Assembly: GCF_002078875.1 (NCBI RefSeq)
Contig: NC_034414.1
Span: forward strand, 30,541,721-30,605,720
Origin: Numida meleagris
Taxonomy: Eukaryota > Chordata > Aves > Galliformes > Numididae
Length of the DNA stretch: 64,000 bases
Reading direction: 5' to 3'
Under the pieces are notes generated by a model that was not told the DNA's origin, did not search any database, and worked only from the letters and a program-made list of their open reading frames with translations. Shown piece by piece: positions 36,421-47,879 of this stretch (positions within the stretch are counted from its first letter, which is position 1; the number at the start of each line of letters is the position of its first letter). Position numbers and translations under genes: made by a program.

Positions 36421-39400
36421 GCTCTCTCCTATATGATTATCTCTTTTTTCTTGCTATTTTATGGCTCAAAATCCATATTAAAAAATAACATACAAGAGTA
36501 CGTAAGTGTATAAATTAAATATGAAAAATGTCATTAACTGAGAGCATTCATCCTTCTAGAGTTTCTTCTAGAAATGACAGTTTTCACTGTTTGCTATTTA
36601 GGAAATCTCAGAGGTAAATCTAAACATTGTATTAGAAAAATATAGTGACATTTACATGAAGGCTTGTGTTAGCATGCAGTAAACTATATACACATGCACA
36701 CTAAATAAAATACTGTCTGTTTAAGTACAAATACAAATATTTGTACAGTCTACTAATAAAATTTTATGTTCAGCAATGTTGATCCCCTATGCTTCTTGAT
36801 ATCTGGGCTTTGAGGGGAAAATTTCAAGTCAGTTGCTTAAGATACAAGACAAATGCAAAAGCATGGCTACTGAAAAAATACTTCTGAACTAATGATTTAG
36901 ATACAGGCTGGTGAGAAACAATGTAGAATTCCTTGCACTACATTATTTTTAAGTGACTAATCCTCATGCAGAAATGACTTAAAATGATTCCAAAATACTT
37001 GATGCTGGTTCTGATGAATCAGACAATGCAGTGGGACACTAAGTATTGCAAGTCCCCGGTTATATTTGTTTTAATTTAAATTAGAGAATTTGAGTACAAG
37101 TAATCCTCTGGGTTCTCCAGCCATCTTCAAAAAAATATATTATACAGCTGTTTTTTAAGCAAACAAGGCATTTTAGTTTCTTTGTGCAACTGAATATTTT
37201 GAAACTTGAGAAGAAAATAAACTAGCGGTTAGTTCTGGTGCGATGGTCACTGTTATTTAGATGCTTAAATAGAACCCTGCGGTAGTGCTGGTCAGTTGCG
37301 GTCTGCTGAAATTCTCAGTTGATCAAAGCTACCCTAAGAAGAGGGAAGCACTCAAAGGAGGCACCACCTGTACAGGACAGATGCTACAAATGGAGACAAA
37401 TTCAGCTTCATTTTGCAAGTAGAAAAGATGTCTGTGCAAGAGCACAACACATTTTTAAACGTCTGTAAACTGTACAGCTGTCAGAATGAATACATTCACA
37501 TTCTGCTCAGTGCCAAAAGGAGTGGAGAAGGAAGCTGACTTAGCTACTCAATTACAACAAGAATAACAGAGCATTTAATGGGAAGTTGTGATGTTGCACG
37601 AGAGCGCTTCAAATTCTGGGACACTTCAAAGTATAGTATGCATATAGCTATTACTCAATATAATCTGTCACCTTTCTCAAGGATTTTCTCCACAAACCAG
37701 ATATTTGAAATGGACACTAAAAAAATCCCTGCTCATAGCCAAATAAAGTCATAAGAATACACAGCTTTTCACTACAGGGATGTGAAAGAGCTAAACCAAA
37801 GTGCCCCCCAGTCAGCTGGTTGGGTTGAAACTGTGAGGAATATTACAGCCACAAGGAGAGACATGAAACCAACTCATCACTCCCTTTGAGGCCAAACACA
37901 CAGAGCATTTTTCAGTAGATTTTGACATCCTGGAGGCTGCTCTAATTTATACTTGTTGGCAAGTTTCCAAAGGAGCTGTCCTTGTGGCCATAGCTTACCA
38001 GGGCTCAGGAAAGTATCAGTCATGACTGCATGCTAACACTGGCATGGAGACAGAGTACAGCTTATTCTGGCTCTGTGCTAGAAGGCATCCCACCCACAAC
38101 TGTAGGAAAATACCAGGTACCAGTGTAGTACGAAGTATTCTTAATGACAATATTCCTTGAATTTGGTGTTTTAACTTGTTTATAAACCTATACAAATGCT
38201 TACAGTTTGCATTTGCTGTGCATTGCATTAACAAGCAGATAGCTAAAATGGATATTGTCAGGATCCAGAAGCACTGGATCCTGAGACGGAAAATCAGTAG
38301 GGAGAGTTTAAAAATATATTTTGTATTCAGGATGCTCAGTACTGAAACTGAGAATTACTATTTATGTTATTTCTTTTTGTTTTACAAAAGCATGCATTGA
38401 TAATTTATCTAGATACGTGTATCTGAAACATCATTATAAGCCTTCTTTTGATGAAAACTGCCATATTTTACACCTCTTTTCCTCCTGCCCAAAAGATTTC
38501 CATTCTTAGCCACAGATTATTCTCTTTCAAATCCATCATTCCCAGACACTCATGTGGTGGAGCATAGCAAGCTTGTTCAATTGCTCCTTTTTGCTGACCA
38601 CGCATGTGAGGCCTCAGTCTTGTCCTCACAAGTGAATTGTTTTAGCACAATGCTGTTGTAAATTTGAACTAATGCAGTAACAACTTTACACAAGAACATT
38701 CTGATTCAAATACCACAAAGCTTTTTTTTTTTTTTTTTTAAAGTTTGCATCACATGGAAAGAGTTCCAAGCTAAAGCAAGCAAGCAGTTCTTCTCCTGTA
38801 ATATAAGCATTCATGTAACAGATTATACCCATTTAACAGTTCAAACGCTTTGTTTCCTGTTGAGACAAAATCCTAGACAACGATGTGCTCCATGCAGACA
38901 CAGAAGCACCCAGATGATAGCTCTCATTTTAATTGCTTCAGATAGCATGGTTTCTTCCATAATAACATGTCTCTATTTTTTGTCAATTTTTAAAAGGAAA
39001 ACTATCCTTATAACTGAAGTTTTACCATGGCTATAAGACATTTGGATTCTTCACAACCTTCAAAAGCACACTATGAATGTCTGCCTATATGTCTGCACAG
39101 AACTCTAATAAAAGCCTTCCAGTAAATCATTTTTAATATATTTTCCATATGCATGACATCTACTCTGTATTTTCAGTCATCTAAAGAACAATAGCATTAC
39201 ATGCCTTAGTAGTCAGATAGGTCAACAGTCCAAAGGTCAGTCTTGTTTAGACTGCATGAATAGATACTTAGTGAACATACTCAGTTGGCAGAAAATTAAA
39301 AAAAATCCAAGGAGAAACAAGCAATATTATTCCTGCCCCGTGGAGAAAAGAATCCACACATCAGAACAAGCTGCAAATTAATTTTATCATCTGAAAGAAT

Positions 39401-40009
39401 GCATTCTCTTAGTAATTCAGCGACTGATTCTTCTCAGAGATTTCCTGTAGATAGATTCTTTTTTCTTCTTGTATTGGGGCAGCTTGGGTTTTAAAGTAAT
39501 AAATTAATAGATTAGATCTGAAAATATTTCAGTTATTTTTGTCTGGTTCTTCTATTCCTTGTGGTTTGAACACTCCAATCTCTACTTTTTCAGTCTATGA
39601 AGGTCTCGCTTCTATGTTTCACATACAAGCAAGGTGCCTGAGCTCATGTTTTCTTTTTTCTGTGAAGGAGGGGAATATTTCATATCAGAAATATTCAGAA
39701 ACTACTAGAAGTGGAATTTTAAGTCCAGGAGAAGGTTGGTAGCTGCTGATGCCACAAGGATTAAGCAAGAAGGCATGGATTATTTTTAAGAAGTTAGGTG
39801 AGACTGCAGGCAAACAAATCTATTAATTGACAAATATTTTAACTTGACCTAATCTTTTGCTCATCAGGTAATCACAGAAGGCTTTCCTTAAAGCTGTCCT
39901 TACTCTACATTTGGCTATTCCATGCATCACAAATCAAGACAGTAAATTAAGTATCAGTATGCCTGCAGAAGATCTTGGGTGCAAGTAATTCACCTGTGCT
40001 TCCCATATG
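36421..40009. other. Unique AT-rich non-coding DNA
   Basis: No gene was recognised. It contains T18 at 38722-38739 and the perfect stem-loop at 38258-38284 (listed separately). Open frames are short and featureless. Confidence 0.45.
38258..38284. repeat. Perfect stem-loop, 11-bp arms, 5-base loop
   Basis: TCAGGATCCAG and CTGGATCCTGA flank AAGCA. The stem is perfect and about half GC, in AT-rich DNA. It is far too short for a microRNA precursor, and no T-run follows that would make it a terminator-like structure. The function is unknown. Confidence 0.7.
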
Positions 40010-40155
40010 ATCAGAAGGGGGTGGACCCAGGGTCCACCCCTCCCTGGCCTCATTTAAGGGCTAGCCTCTGAAAGGAAGACGTCACCTGGATAAAGGCCAC
40101 TTCCTGAGAAGGAGTGTTCTGTAGCTAGAGACCCTATCACCAGTTAGGTGAGTCA
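40010..40155 (+). promoter_or_regulatory. Candidate promoter and first exon, or unrecognised LTR
   Basis: A GC-richer island holds, in order, a 23-bp palindrome (40018-40040), a TATA-like TTTAAGG (40053-40059), about 88 bases of moderate-GC sequence, and a strong splice-donor-like AG/GTGAGT (donor at 40148). The arrangement of box, exon-sized stretch and donor would suit a promoter with a short non-coding first exon. It equally suits the U3-R-U5 part of an LTR or another transposon that I do not recognise. No terminal repeats or target-site duplication were found. The call rests on layout only. Confidence 0.25.
40018..40040. repeat. Perfect inverted repeat, 11-bp arms
   Basis: GGGGTGGACCC and GGGTCCACCCC flank a single A, making a 23-bp palindrome of unusually high GC for this window. 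The inner TGGACCC/GGGTCCA half-sites resemble, but do not match, nuclear-receptor half-sites. It sits 12 bp upstream of a TTTAAGG box. Confidence 0.75.
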
Positions 40156-43100
40156 ACTTTTTCCTATACATGATTATTGATATATCTAACATCACATTTT
40201 CTGGAATCACAAAGAACACGTCAGAAGCAATTTCACTGCTTCCAAGGACCAGCATCTTACTGTTTTTGAAGTCATACAACTTCATGCACATGAGAAGGTA
40301 TTAAATTAAAATGTTTAACTTTCTATTGACCATGTTTTTGTTCTTGATCTATGGAGAACTCAGGTCCTTCAGCTTCTACTAGATCTGAAAATAACTATTT
40401 CAAAAGAAACTGAGTATATATTGCACTTTCCATTGTCTTTTTTTTTTTATGTAGAGACATTATGGATACCTGTCAATTTGTAGAAGTCACTTATAAAATA
40501 AGTGAGAGAGACACAAAAAATGGGTTGAGCTAAAAAATAATTTACCTGGTGACTAGGGAACAATATTATCTACTGCAGAAGACGCTAAACGTTAAGATGC
40601 CTAGTTTTGTCTTCGGCTGTCCTAAAATTTCTGACAATACTGTTAGATGATTTCCTGGAGGCTTTTTTTCCTAGGACTAGCATATAAGAAACTGTTCAAC
40701 TGCCATCTTACTTAGAAGGCCAACTGGCTCTCTATGTCTACATCTATCTTGCATTCAGTAGATTCCAGCACAGATTTAAACAGATTCAGATTTTGCCTTC
40801 AACTAAGCTGTCTACCCAGTCTTCCATTGAATTTTTTTCAAATTTTAACATCCAGAAGTCTTAAAGACTAGATTACATAGTAATTACTACCCTCGTTTAC
40901 CTGTAACAAACTCTTAGCTAGGATGAAGAGACATTCCAAGGCAAAGAAAATCTTTTCTTATTCAGTTAAACAGATCATCTTAAACTAGTTGTGATCAATA
41001 CATGATATACATTAGCACACTTCTAAAATTTCATGGAGATTCCTCCAAAATCATGACTTTCAATGCCTCTTTGCTTTCTGGGACACTAATGGTGTGAAAA
41101 ACACAAGAAATAAAAATTCAGTACAAATAAATATTAGTGACATGCTGGTTATTATGCAAACAGGACAGAGCCAGTAGAAATTGTATATAACCATGTAATT
41201 ATAAACATATTTCCTAACTATCACTTAATAGAGAGCACAACCTTGGTCTTCAAATTCCTTTATTCAACTTAGACAATGCATGGCATTATATGATTTCAAT
41301 CTATTGCCACTTACTGCAAACTACCTTTGTGATACTTTTCAATATCAGATACAAGAAAAAAAAATAGTGGCTAGAAACAGCACAGGTATACATTGCTGCA
41401 ACCTCAGAGTTATTAAATTCTTAAGACCTCGCTTAAAAATAAGTTTACAAACTGAATTATTAACAAGAGGGAAGAACAACAATCCAAGTGTCGGAGTTGC
41501 ATCATAAGAGACCATCAAGAATTTGGTAGGTCTGAGCCCACAGAACTTACAAGGGTTTTTTTTTCTCCTGTTGTTGTTGTTGTTTTGTTTTTCTCCAAAA
41601 CACTTACTATTCACGTGCAGGAATAAGAATTAGCATCCCTTGGCTCAGCTAGATCTATGTTCTCTCTCTCCCAAGATACTATTCCACTGAACAGAGATTT
41701 GAGGATGCTCTGTGTTACTTAGCTGTAATAAATTCTATGCATATGTAAACACAGACACACAGTATTTGGTATTTTTTGAATGAAGTACAGAAGGAAATCT
41801 CCTCTATCACTATTTTCTCACAGAATTTTACAGTATTTAGGGATTTTCTGTAACTCTGTAGAAATATATCAGACCCAGGCTGAATAACAGTTAAACTCAT
41901 TATTTTCATGACAACACATACTGAAGAATCAAAGACTGTAATACTTACAGAAATTATAAATAAAAATTAAGATAAAACAGTAATATTCTTCTCCAGGTTC
42001 CCGGTTTTACACTAATTAGTAAGATCGCTACAGGCTGGCCACTGCCATACCATTTCACGAGAGCTTCAAATTATACAAAACCTGTGTAATTCAGAGTACA
42101 GGAAGCATATTCCAGTGTAATTAAACACTAACTACCATACTGTTCTCTCTAAATTTGAGAGAAAGCTGAGATGAACTTGCTATGCTCACCACAGATGAGA
42201 ATTCACCACGTGAATATCAACATATTCATCATATACTTTGGACACTGCTATCTTGAGACAAGTATATTGAAGATAGTGTCCATTAAATCCTGAAAGCTTA
42301 TTCCCAGACATCAGGCTTCATTCTGAAAGCTCCTCTGATAAATGACTTATATAGTTCCTGGACAAGTCAGGGGAAGCACAATGTCTTATATATTGTATTT
42401 CTGAGAAAGGACAAATATTGGGTGAGCTTGCGTTGTACTGTGAAAGATTCTAAGCCATTCCTACTTGGAGGGGGGAAATGACTCACAGCAGGCAAGACTT
42501 CACACATACAGAACTTCTGCTGAAGGAATTGTTTTGACGCTGACAGCTACCCAGAGCAAGATAGATTTCATGTCTACCATAGAGAAGGCTGCCTTTGTCC
42601 TGTCTTTATGCAATAATACACAGAGTAGAACAGTCTTTCTACAAACTGCCACAACTGCTGAGAACTTCCACTGACACTTGGAATTTCATTCATGTGTAGG
42701 GTAAATACCATATGTTTTTAACAGCATTAGTAAATAGATACCTTGCTCCATTTCCAGGGTGATCAGCACTTTTAACAACCCCCACCTTGTTCTGGGACAA
42801 AACTGTTTCCTTTTCCAAAACAAGGAAAAATTGTACACTCCTGAAAATGTTTTTTAACATTGCACTTCTTGCTTCTCAAAACAATAAAAAAAGCCCATCT
42901 CCTCTGTTTACATAAGCAGAATTTCCCTCCTATCTGCTGCACAAGGTGCCTCCGAGCAAAAATGATCACTGTATAAATGAACTGGGCCTCTTCCCCTTCA
43001 TCTGCCCCTTGCTCCTAGAATGTCTCATTTTTTACTTAATCAGTAATATTTAGATGAATGTATTTGCACAGCTTTGGCAAGCAGCTGTGTATTTTTTCCT

Positions 43101-46100
43101 TCTCATGGTGGAAGGAACAGTTTATTTCAAAGAGTTAAACAGCCAAAGAGACCCTTGAGATGCTCTGCATCCTCTAGCTGTGGTATGTCCTCTGTTAAGC
43201 TTTGAATGATACACTATGCAGCAGCCCCATTGAGGATATGGCTATGTAAACCATCCTACAGACTTTTTTCCTACCTCTACTAAGGGCCTAGTGTCTCCAG
43301 GCAAAAAAAAAAAAAAAAGCTAATGATTCCAGTAATTGCAAAAAAATTACTGCTAGAAAGAATCAACAGGAAAGGATTGAAATGTATAGGTAATCCAAAC
43401 GCGTGCCTGAAATTCCATCATTAATAATACAATTGGCACAAACGTTCCCAACAATGCTCCACTACTAGCCTCACACACCATTGTTTACATTGTTGCAATA
43501 GTTAGGTTACATAGATAACTGTACCTTAAGGCTGGGAAGGTTTTGGCTTTATGTAAGCCAACCTCCTGTCACACTTCTGTTTATTTTGCCACCTTCTTAA
43601 ATGGAAGAGGAAGTCAGCAGCAAAAGATGCATATCCCACATGTGCTGAAGTCCCAGAACCACATGGACTTCTTCTGGAAATGGAGATCATTAAGTGAAAA
43701 ACAAACAACTAGGAAACAAGGTCTTTAAACACAATAGCCAAGTTATTTTGTCAGTAACTCAAGAATTCTGATTCTTTATTTTTCAGTTGCCAGATGAAGC
43801 CACAGTAGCATGGCTGTTCTTAAGAAAAGAACCAAGTGCATCTACCAGTGCAAGTCTTAAAGTCACTGAAAAAAAATATTTTTTTTTTCCTTTATTCAGT
43901 GGAATCATTTCCATCTCTTAGAGGATAAACATTGGTAATTGCCACTGTCATTGTGTATGATGGGTCCCTGCAACAATCTTGTGATCTCTCTCATTCAGTG
44001 TACACATGCAGCCACTCAGAATTTAGCTAAGCATGTGTGGCAGAGATTAAATTTGGACAAGATGTTAAGCGCTGTATTCTCATAATTAATGCACATAGTA
44101 TTTCATCTCTGAACATGAGTTGTCAGGCCAGTCAGTATCTGCTTCTTTATTTCAAGAGAGACCATATTTCATTACCACACTTCACTCGCTGAAAATCAGC
44201 AGGAAAATTTTACTTCATTTCTGAAATACTCCATGGCATGTTATCAGATTTGTCTTGACAGATACAACTATGAGGGTATGTTTATAACTGCCAGCCTAGG
44301 CTGCTTTTGTAAGAGTCAGTTGTTTTTTTGTTATTGTAAATTTTGACAAAGTTTTTTGCTTACATACATATTAATCTCTATAACAGAGCAGGGGGCACAG
44401 AAAAAGTGAGTCATAAAAGGAAAATCAAGGGAGCATGGAGGTAAGCCCCACATGACAGAAAGATCCCTAGCAGGTTTTTTCCTTGACAGGTGAGACAAGC
44501 AAAGCTTGTATGAAGTACTGGGGAATTAAGGCATTGAGGGATCTATCTGCATCAGCTGAAGAAATTACTTCTGGATATAAGACATTTGCTATTATTGGAA
44601 GATGAACAGAAAGGGCAGAATACAGAACCTCTGTAGAATGAAAAGACCCAAAGGAGACTGAAACACAGCATTCCAAATAATTTAGGAAAAACGACACTGA
44701 GGGCAAACATCTCCTTTATGTAACTTGGCAGACCAGTGCTAAAAAAAAAAAAAAAATGAAATGTGGTTCTCTGGGACTTGGCAACAGCAAACGGCCACAG
44801 TCTTGTATGAATAATATGCAAAGCAACTGTGAGTTTTAATTCAATTCATCACCAAAAAATAGGAAAAGAGATTTTTTTCCACTTTGCCAAATTCAGAATT
44901 ATTTTTCCCATTTGTTTGTTTGGTTTTTTTTTTTGGTTGCTTGGAATCAAGTCATCTTAACTCAACTGGATATTGCATATTAAACCCCATTATTTTTCTA
45001 TTTAACACATAACAAGCAACATAGAATTGACAGTACAACACTGGAAAACACTTGACTTTAGAAAACAAACTAGATTTATCTTAAAAGGACAAATCCCAAA
45101 TATCTCATTAATTTTGTTAGAAGATGACTTACCTACAGGGAAACAGCCCTGGAATGGCAAGACATGAGAAAGCAAATCTATCTACAGCTATGAATAGACA
45201 GACATTCCTTCTCACACAGGAGAAGTTCAGCCAAGTTCTCTTACTATTTATCAGTCTATTTGTGTTATCATGTCATTTTTTTCCCCACCTTAGAAATTCT
45301 CAGAGAGGATTAGCACATCACCAGTTCCACAGACACTTCACTATGAAAGAAAAACTTTGCTTGTAACAATTTTCTGTGAATTAGAGCTGTGATTTTTTTT
45401 GTTGTTGTTAGAGGCTATACTATTCTGAGGCCAAAATATTAATGACTCAGAGTAGACACACATCCTTGCTCTACATACCTAGATTTTTTTCACTGGATCC
45501 AAACACCTGTTGAAAACTGATAGATATCAGTAGATAAGAAATTGGGAGATCTTAATGCAATTGCTAATAAGAGGCTAATACATAGATAATACAAAATTAT
45601 CAGTGAAGTTACAACTAATGAAAGCAAGAAGTCAGATAAACAGGAACTAGCCTAGCTCATCTAGTAAGCCAAACCATATCTGGATGTTGTGGGGAAGAAT
45701 TCCAGGTGGAGTAGATCAAGTGCATGACACAGATCCTGTTGATGTTTGCTGATATTGCTTATGCCAAAACACAGACCAAGGATGGACCTTAGCTTCTTAG
45801 CATAAACTTTTGTGAGGTGCCAGTAATAACAGCCACCTTCACAGAACTTCCTAGGTTATTTGTTTTCAGTAATTATTATGCTTTACAAGTTGCTTGCAAC
45901 AACAAGGAAAAGTCTTTTGTTGAATCAAGTTGTCAGAAGAGAAGATACTGACAGTTTCTCATGCTGCAAGGAGAACGGCCAGGCCGCACTAAGTTTGAAG
46001 AACTGCTGACAACGGACAGGCAGCTGAAGACGGGGTTTTGAGGAACATGGACTGACTCTACCTTAAAATAGAAATAATTTATATTTTTTCAGAAATTGTC

Positions 46101-46794
46101 CATTATCTTATGATTTAGAATCTAACATTAATTTTAAAATATTATACCTCTTACTTTAAATACAATTTCAAGGACAGCACAAAGTATTCTCTGTAATGAG
46201 AAGTAGGCAGAGTCCACAGATGCAAAATAGGAATGGGTTAAAGACACTGTTCTTGCCTGTGTTCGTCTGAATGATTTTTTACCAGTAAAAATAACATTAT
46301 GCAAAAATCCCATTATTTCAAGAGACTGAGAAAACAATTGTATAACATGAAACAAAATTTTCTGAAGAAGCGTCAATTCTCACTGCAAGATAAAAGACAT
46401 TTTGTCAAGTCCTACTACACAATTTCTTGCATCACCAAGTAAAAGAAAAACATATTTGTCTTCTCTGCCACCTCATAGGCTCAGAAACTCTTACAATTTT
46501 TTCAGCAGTAGGTAGGAAATCCCAACAGAAGTTAGTGTTGCAGAAAGTCCAAAAGGAAATGACAGCTTTTGCAACTAAAAAAACAAAAACAACAAAGAAA
46601 ACACAAAGGGATGTGAAAAGACTTCTGGCAGCTTAGGAAGAGGCCAAAATAATGCAATTTTTTAGGACATAGTGATAAAATATATCAGGAAATTATAGAC
46701 TTATTTCTGCAAGTTTGCAACAACTTTTTGGGGAAAGTCTTGGAAATGGCTGTAAAAAAAAAAAAATGGAAGAATGATCAGTAAACAACATCTT
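40156..46794. other. Unique AT-rich non-coding DNA
   Basis: No gene was recognised in 6.6 kb. It includes a GTT microsatellite-like tract (about 41569-41585) and A16 runs at 43303-43318 and 44741-44756. A short CpG-containing stretch at 45960-46040 (four CpGs in about 75 bases, against an otherwise CpG-poor background) may be part of an unrecognised repeat. Confidence 0.45.
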
Positions 46795-46975
46795 GAAGCA
46801 AGGATAGCCAGCATGGTCTCAGGAAGGAAAGGGCATGCCTCACTGGCTCACTGGAATTGTTGAGGCTTGTGCCTGCCAACACAAATGTAGGGAATGCTAT
46901 GGACACTGTATACTTGGATTTTCAGGAAGCACTTGCCAGAATCCTTAACTGAGAGTACTGTCTAATGCGCAAAGC
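46795..46975 (+). mobile_element. Degraded non-LTR retrotransposon reverse-transcriptase fragment
   Basis: The stretch GATAGCCAGCATGG, GGCATGCCTCACTGG and GCTATGGACACTGTATACTT follows the pattern of the reverse-transcriptase coding region of CR1/L2-clade LINEs (in consensus form, '...agcatggattca...catgcctgact...gtggatgtgatatacttggac...'). From 46890 one frame reads GNAMDTVYLDFQEALARI, like RT motif A (YLDFSKAFDTV) but with the second catalytic-region residues altered. Flanking frames are broken. The exact family is uncertain and the ends were set by eye. Confidence 0.5.
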
Positions 46976-47856
46976 CATAGCCAATTCAGAAGGGGCAAAG
47001 GAGGCCCACAAAAGTGAAGGGCTGCCCACTGGGCAGGGAACAGGGTCCTGAAGGCACAGGGAGGTTTCTCCTCCTAAGAACTGGCCTTACTAATAAGCTT
47101 AAAAATGCCTTGCAAGTTGGAATTGGTATAAATTGACATATGGAGAGAAAGAGTTATAAGACACTCAGAGACATAAGATCATTTTATTATTAAATATGAA
47201 AGAATTAATAGCCAAAGTGTAATTCACTAATTTCGTAAAGTTGAATTTCAGGAACATCAAAACGCGAAGGGCAGAGCTGTAATCACCAAACCCTTACAGA
47301 GCCTGTTAGAAATACAAGTTTGAGATACAGTGTTTTAAGCCAGAGCATCTTAAAAAAAAAAAAATTAAAAAAAAAAGGAGGGGGAAGGAGGAGCTGGGGG
47401 GAAGTCTGTAATAATTCTGAGGTTGTAAAGAACTGAATTGTCAATTTAGCTGTGGAACTCAAAAGAAAAAAAGCTTGATTTGATCTTGAAAATTTTAAGG
47501 TGAAAAGATATTGTGGACTAGAACAACCGACTTGATTTGATGTTTCCAAAATACTGTATTTCTAAACACCTGTAAAAAAAAAATTAAGCAAAGGTATTAA
47601 ATAAATGATCATTTTTGCTTGTTATCTTCTGTGCAGTTGAAGCACTCAAAATTAAGGAAACATAGCTTTTTCAATCTTCCTACTCATACTGACTTGAAAA
47701 ACACATCCAATATCATACACTGCATTTGTTCTTCTATTGAAATTGTGATTTCTACCAGAACTGTTTATATATTTGTGAGTTGGAGGGGGAAGCAAACAGT
47801 GCCCACTAACTTGTAGGTAAACAGCCTAGTCCCCAGTTTAGTTATTATTTTACACA

Positions 47857-47879
47857 TATTGGATTCATTGAATCCAATA
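47857..47879. repeat. Perfect inverted repeat, 11-bp arms
   Basis: TATTGGATTCA and TGAATCCAATA flank a single T, giving a 23-bp palindrome. No associated terminal repeats or open frames were seen. Confidence 0.7.

Noticed and set aside
36044..36513. Open frames across the CT-rich tract on both strands
   Set aside because: Ser/Phe/Leu-rich and Lys/Glu/Arg-rich translations are direct products of the polypyrimidine composition.
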